NCBI GenBank assembly: GCA_963575745.1
Contig: CAUYUJ010001322.1
Location: forward strand, 37,501-57,500
Source of the DNA: Prorocentrum cordatum
Taxonomy: Eukaryota; Sar; Dinophyceae; Prorocentrales; Prorocentraceae
Length of the DNA: 20,000 nt
Reading direction: 5' to 3'
In this document: positions 17,081 through 20,000 of the stretch, piece by piece
How the letters are laid out: every line of letters starts with the position of its first letter
Numbering within the stretch: position 1 is the stretch's first letter
Program-made: the position numbers and the translations under genes
The notes under the pieces: model-generated
Database searches by the model: none
What the model was told of the DNA's origin: nothing
What the model saw: the letters and a program-made list of their open reading frames with translations, nothing else

Positions 17081-17746
17081 CTATACCGCGTGTTCTTCGT
17101 AATTGGCGTGACCCTCTCCTTCGTCTCCTCTCCCCCGCGGTACTCGCAGCTGTATATCGCTTGGTCCTTCGTCAGGCGAATATGTTTCGACTCTGCTGCG
17201 CCAGTCTTGGCTGCAGTTCGCCTCACGCTGCAGACTGCCAGGAGCACCTGTACGCTCGTGCGCGGGCCCTGAGTGAGAATACACCCAACACGGATTAGAG
17301 TCCTGAAGCTCTGCAGTACCGGGAAACTTCGAGTGGGATTTGCTCAGCAGGCTCTGCGAATCGTGGGAGCGGGAGGCCAGGAGGAGGAAGAGAGCACGGG
17401 CTACCGCCAAGACGCCCAAAGCCTCGGTGATCAGGGCGTCCTCAGCATCCGGGGCGGCTGCGTAGCCATAGGCAACTATGTCGTGGGGGAGCTGGGCGCA
17501 TCTTATGATCAACCCCCATGCCCCAGAGGGAGATTTACTTCGAAATCACCCGTCCGACCAACAGAGAAAGTTCGAGTGTAACAACTGGGGAACCGTCGTA
17601 TTGATCCACACGCCCTGCAAATCAGGGAAATCGAAGCACAAGTGCACGAACCTGTCAGCTTCAACGTTTTTGTCCCTGGGACTCCAGTCGATCGGGTCAT
17701 GCACTGTTTGATCGCAAAGCCCCAGTTGATCATTAGGAACAAGTCG
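17081..17746 (-). pseudogene. retroelement RNase H-like C-terminal remnant
   Basis: A single minus-strand frame runs from the edge of the CAT array (17746) to a TGA at 17081-17083, interrupted only by one in-frame TGA at 17546-17548. Its first ~67 residues look protein-like: LCDQTVHDPIDWSPRDKNVE, ADRFVHLCFDFPDLQGVW, then NTTVPQLLH. The motif W-S-P-R-D-K-N-V-E-A-D (coded around 17653-17686) resembles the W-x-P-R/G-x-x-N-x-x-A-D end of RNase H-like domains in reverse-transcriptase elements, such as the HxPGxxNxxADxLSR tail of Ty3-type RNase H. After the TGA come LIIRCAQLPHDIVAYGY and an Ala/Leu-rich stretch. The polymerase part is missing: the CAT array lies immediately upstream. I infer a fossil fragment. 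A selenocysteine or recoded TGA is possible but unsupported. Confidence 0.5.
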
Positions 17747-17771
17747 GATCATCATAATCATCATCATCATT

Positions 17772-17839
<68 letters not shown>

Positions 17840-18415
17840 AATCATCATCATCATCATCATCATCAGCATCATCATCATCAGCATCATCATCAGCATCAGC
17901 ATCAGCATCAGCATCAGCATCATCAACATCAGCATCAGCATCATCAGCATCAGCATCATCATCAGCAGCAGCAGCAGTAGCATCTTCATCATCATCATCA
18001 TCATCAGTATCATCAGCATCATCATCTGCATCATCATCTGCATCATCATCACCAGCATCACCATCATCGTAATCATCATCATCATCACGATCATCATCAT
18101 GATCATCATCATCATCATAACTGTCGTCACCATCAGCTGCATCACCATCATTAACCATCACTCATCAGCATCAGCATCATCACTATCAGCAGCACCATCA
18201 TCAGCATCGTCCACCTCCTCGTAACCATCATCATGATCCTCGTCACCATCATCATCATCATCATCACCGCCATCATCATCAGCAGCAGCGTCATCATCGC
18301 AACGTATGCTGTTAGCACCCCCCACACCATCATTATCCTCCCCATCATCTTGATCAGCATCGCCATCGCGGTCTCCATCATCGCCAGTATGATCATCATG
18401 CCAATCGCCATCGCC
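17746..18415 (+). repeat. ATC (CAT) triplet array 2
   Basis: Nearly pure CAT runs at 17757-17860, then CAGCAT-rich (17863-17965), then increasingly degenerate ATC/GTC/GCC triplets to ~18415. It truncates the upstream side of the RNase H-like remnant. It also joins, in an Asp-rich minus-strand frame, to the Cys-rich segment beyond. A short CG dinucleotide run (18418-18431) follows. Confidence 0.95.
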
Positions 18416-18534
18416 CCCGCGCGCGCGCGCGCCAGCCTGCGTAGCCATGTCGAGCGAGGCCCGCCAGCAGTGGGCCACCCCGCCTCGGCAGGCAATGTAT
18501 TGCTCATTCTGGGCACAGGCAGAGTTGAACGGTT

Positions 18535-18752
18535 TCATGCAGGACCTTCTTCTGGGCCACCTGACTCTTGGCAAACTTTGACGCACCAGGGGGGCAGCCC
18601 TTGCTGCACGCAGGACAAGTGATCCTTGCCAGAATGACTCCACCGCTGTTCGCAAGCAGTCGCTAACTTACGGACGGCGTGGGTGGCCGCACAGCCGCAA
18701 GCAAGACAAACCGTGCTCACAAATTCCTTGTGATAAGCCAAGGTATGGGATC
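18535..18752 (-). pseudogene. Cys-rich (zinc-finger-like) coding module
   Basis: The minus-strand frame emerges from the GGA array as RSHTLAYHKEFVSTVCLACG and continues CAATHAVRKLATACEQRW, then SHSGKDHLSC, and QGLPPWCVKVCQESGG, ending in TGA (18535-18537). The C-x2-C-G-C pair, a further Cys after RKL, and the HSxKDHLxxxxxGLPPW pattern suggest a small metal-binding unit. From memory it resembles C-terminal modules common in predicted dinoflagellate proteins, which I cannot verify here. Another frame continues across the TGA with CMKPFNSACAQNEQYIACRG into the Asp-rich CAT array, so a frameshift or an intron is possible. The upstream Leu/Ser runs are GGA-array translation. I call it a fragment, not a gene. 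Confidence 0.4.
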
Positions 18753-18754
18753 GG

Positions 18755-18932
18755 AGGAGGAGGAGGAGGAGGAGCAGGAGGAAGAGGAGGAGGAGGAGGA
18801 GCAGGAGGAAGAGGAGGAGGAGGAGGAGGAGAAGGAGGAGGAGGAGGGGGGAGGAGGAGGACGGGAGGAGGAGGAGGAGGAGGAGAAGGAGGAGGCGGGT
18901 GAGGAGGAGGCGGAGGAGGAGAAGGAGGAGGG
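18755..18932 (+). repeat. GGA-rich array 1
   Basis: GAGGAGGAGCAGGAGGAAG and pure GGA runs make up this array. Its reverse complement type forms the TCC arrays at 10236-11222 and 14817-15490. Glu-rich (plus) and Leu/Ser-rich (minus) frames are artefacts of the repeat. Confidence 0.95.
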
Positions 18933-19288
18933 GGGAACTGTGCAAATCTATGCCACTCACAGTGCTCTTCGTGGGCCCCATGACCAACCCCTCAGGCAAG
19001 CCCTGGTGGCCCGGGGTTGCCAAAAAACTTGTCGGCCACCCTCTAAGGGTGCACACCCGCAACACGCGTGGCGGCTGACCTGGGAGCCTGTACCCCGCCT
19101 CGGCAGGGAGAGAGACGGCAGGCGAGGAGGAGGAGCGGAGCGAGGAGGAGGAAGAGGAGGAGAAAGAGGAAGCCGTTCCATGGTAAACACGGCCAAATAC
19201 GGAAACCATGAACTGCCACATCATAGACGTAGACTGCTTCGACCATGCCGTGGGTTGCATATCCAAAGATCAGTGCCTGTGGTATTGA
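18933..19288. other. unassigned island with small GGA array 2
   Basis: Complex sequence (18940-19115 and 19175-19288) surrounds a second GGA array (19121-19172). Both strands have open frames with protein-like stretches, for example minus WPTSFLATPGHQGLPEGLVM and minus MVEAVYVYDVAVHGF. No family is recognised and the strand cannot be decided. Exons of a split gene are possible. Confidence 0.35.
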
Positions 19289-19717
19289 AGCCCATTACGG
19301 CAACAGTCCCTTAGTACTCAACATGACGATTGCGGTGCTGTTCAGCAACTGGAGGTGCACGACAACAAGACAGAACTCGAAGCATGCAAGCATAATCCCT
19401 CGCAATCTTCCGTTCGACAAATACTAGACCATGGAGGGTATGGGAGTACTCACAGTACTCACGAAGCTGCTGACGAAACCAGGACGGAAAGGCCAAGACC
19501 ACGTAACATTCGTCTTCAGATGCAGTCGATGGGAGTGCGGCTCTGGGAGGCACAAGCTTCCTGGATGACTACCTGGTCCTCGGTACTGGGTCGAACAGGG
19601 AGCCGGGCTGCTGCATGTGGCTCAAATTTTACCTACCATTCGGAGCCAGCAGCCAGGGAGCGCTTAGGTCCACGAGACGGGATGTACGAGTACTCCAGAA
19701 AGAGCAAAGGCTCCTGA
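19289..19717 (+). CDS. doubtful open frame, up to 142 residues
   Basis: The plus frame is open from just after a TGA at 19286-19288 to TGA at 19715-19717. It has no ATG near the beginning; the first in-frame Met lies well inside, near LQMQSMGVRLWEAQ. Composition is balanced (HDDCGAVQQLEVHDNKTELE, then ACGSNFTYHSEPAAR) and, unlike most frames here, contains no low-complexity run. No domain is recognised. It could be an exon of a larger gene or a chance frame. A shorter minus-strand frame (19311-19553) competes with it. Confidence 0.2.
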   Translation, partial: SPLRQQSLSTQHDDCGAVQQLEVHDNKTELEACKHNPSQSSVRQILDHGGYGSTHSTHEAADETRTERPRPRNIRLQMQSMGVRLWEAQASWMTTWSSVLGRTGSRAAACGSNFTYHSEPAARERLGPRDGMYEYSRKSKGS

Positions 19718-20000
19718 TCGTTGAGCTGAAGGTGCATCCTTCCCCCCTCCCGGCCCTTCCCCCTCCCCGCCGTCACGCACCGCAGATGGCGCACCTCTCA
19801 CGCCTGTCTCCACTGCCGCTTCCTGCCCAACAGTCGTGCCTGACCCTTGGCGGACCTGTAATCGGAGGGGGGGGAAAACAAACCTACCTCGCTTTTGCCC
19901 ACCCTCGCTTCCAAGAGATACCAAACGATGCCAAATTGCAGCCTGTACTGGTCAGGCCGCTTGACGAGGAGGCGCGTGGTATGGCTTGGTTTTGCCTGGA
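19718..20000. other. no supported feature
   Basis: Mixed sequence with a short C-rich stretch (about 19741-19768) and a G8 run (about 19866). I see no repeat partner elsewhere in the window and no recognisable gene. Confidence 0.4.

Overview
This window looks like intergenic or accessory DNA from a large, repeat-rich nuclear genome of a eukaryote. It has no prokaryotic gene layout and no operons. Almost every long open frame is made of low-complexity triplet or minisatellite sequence. Most of the 20 kb is satellites, minisatellites, triplet microsatellites and remnants of mobile elements. Three decayed coding segments survive, all on the minus strand: a coiled-coil segment (8826-9312), an RNase H-like retroelement tail (17081-17746) and a Cys-rich module (18535-18752). 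The last two recall segments I associate with predicted proteins of dinoflagellate genomes. A dinoflagellate is therefore my best guess, with moderate to low confidence. I found no intact dinoflagellate spliced-leader relict.

Layout. 1-535 is a purine-rich degenerate repeat with a ~300-bp higher-order period. 541-2710 is a ~160-bp satellite split by a 1,280-bp insertion (801-2080). 2711-5340 holds weak repeats and one copy (4282-4795) of a dispersed repeat whose partner is at 6658-7012. 5526-6274 holds an Arg-rich frame followed by AATAAA and an A tract. 7029-7206 is a nest of alternating inverted units. 7337-8826 is a ~1-kb CACTGTCCC minisatellite flanked by inverted arrays of a tRNA-B-box-like motif. 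9362-11222 is GC-rich, then TCC-rich. 11226-14286 is a rearranged complex: a 50-bp satellite, the left half of the same element as 801-2080, a 0.9-kb TAC array, inverted 50-bp satellite, the inverted right half of the element, and a 0.6-kb AGT array. 14290-16725 is degenerate repeats, TCC, ATC, 22-bp and ~80-bp arrays. 17081-19717 alternates gene remnants with ATC and GGA arrays.

Main result. An undescribed-looking element with conserved ends (left module ~218 bp, right module 194 bp) and a swappable tandem-array interior occurs once complete, precisely inserted in a satellite monomer. It occurs a second time as two halves in opposite orientation. The second occurrence is most simply explained as one element broken by an inversion between its TAC array and an inverted AGT array, or by an assembly error with the same geometry. 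No transposase is visible. I see no confident intact protein-coding gene, rRNA, tRNA or CRISPR array.
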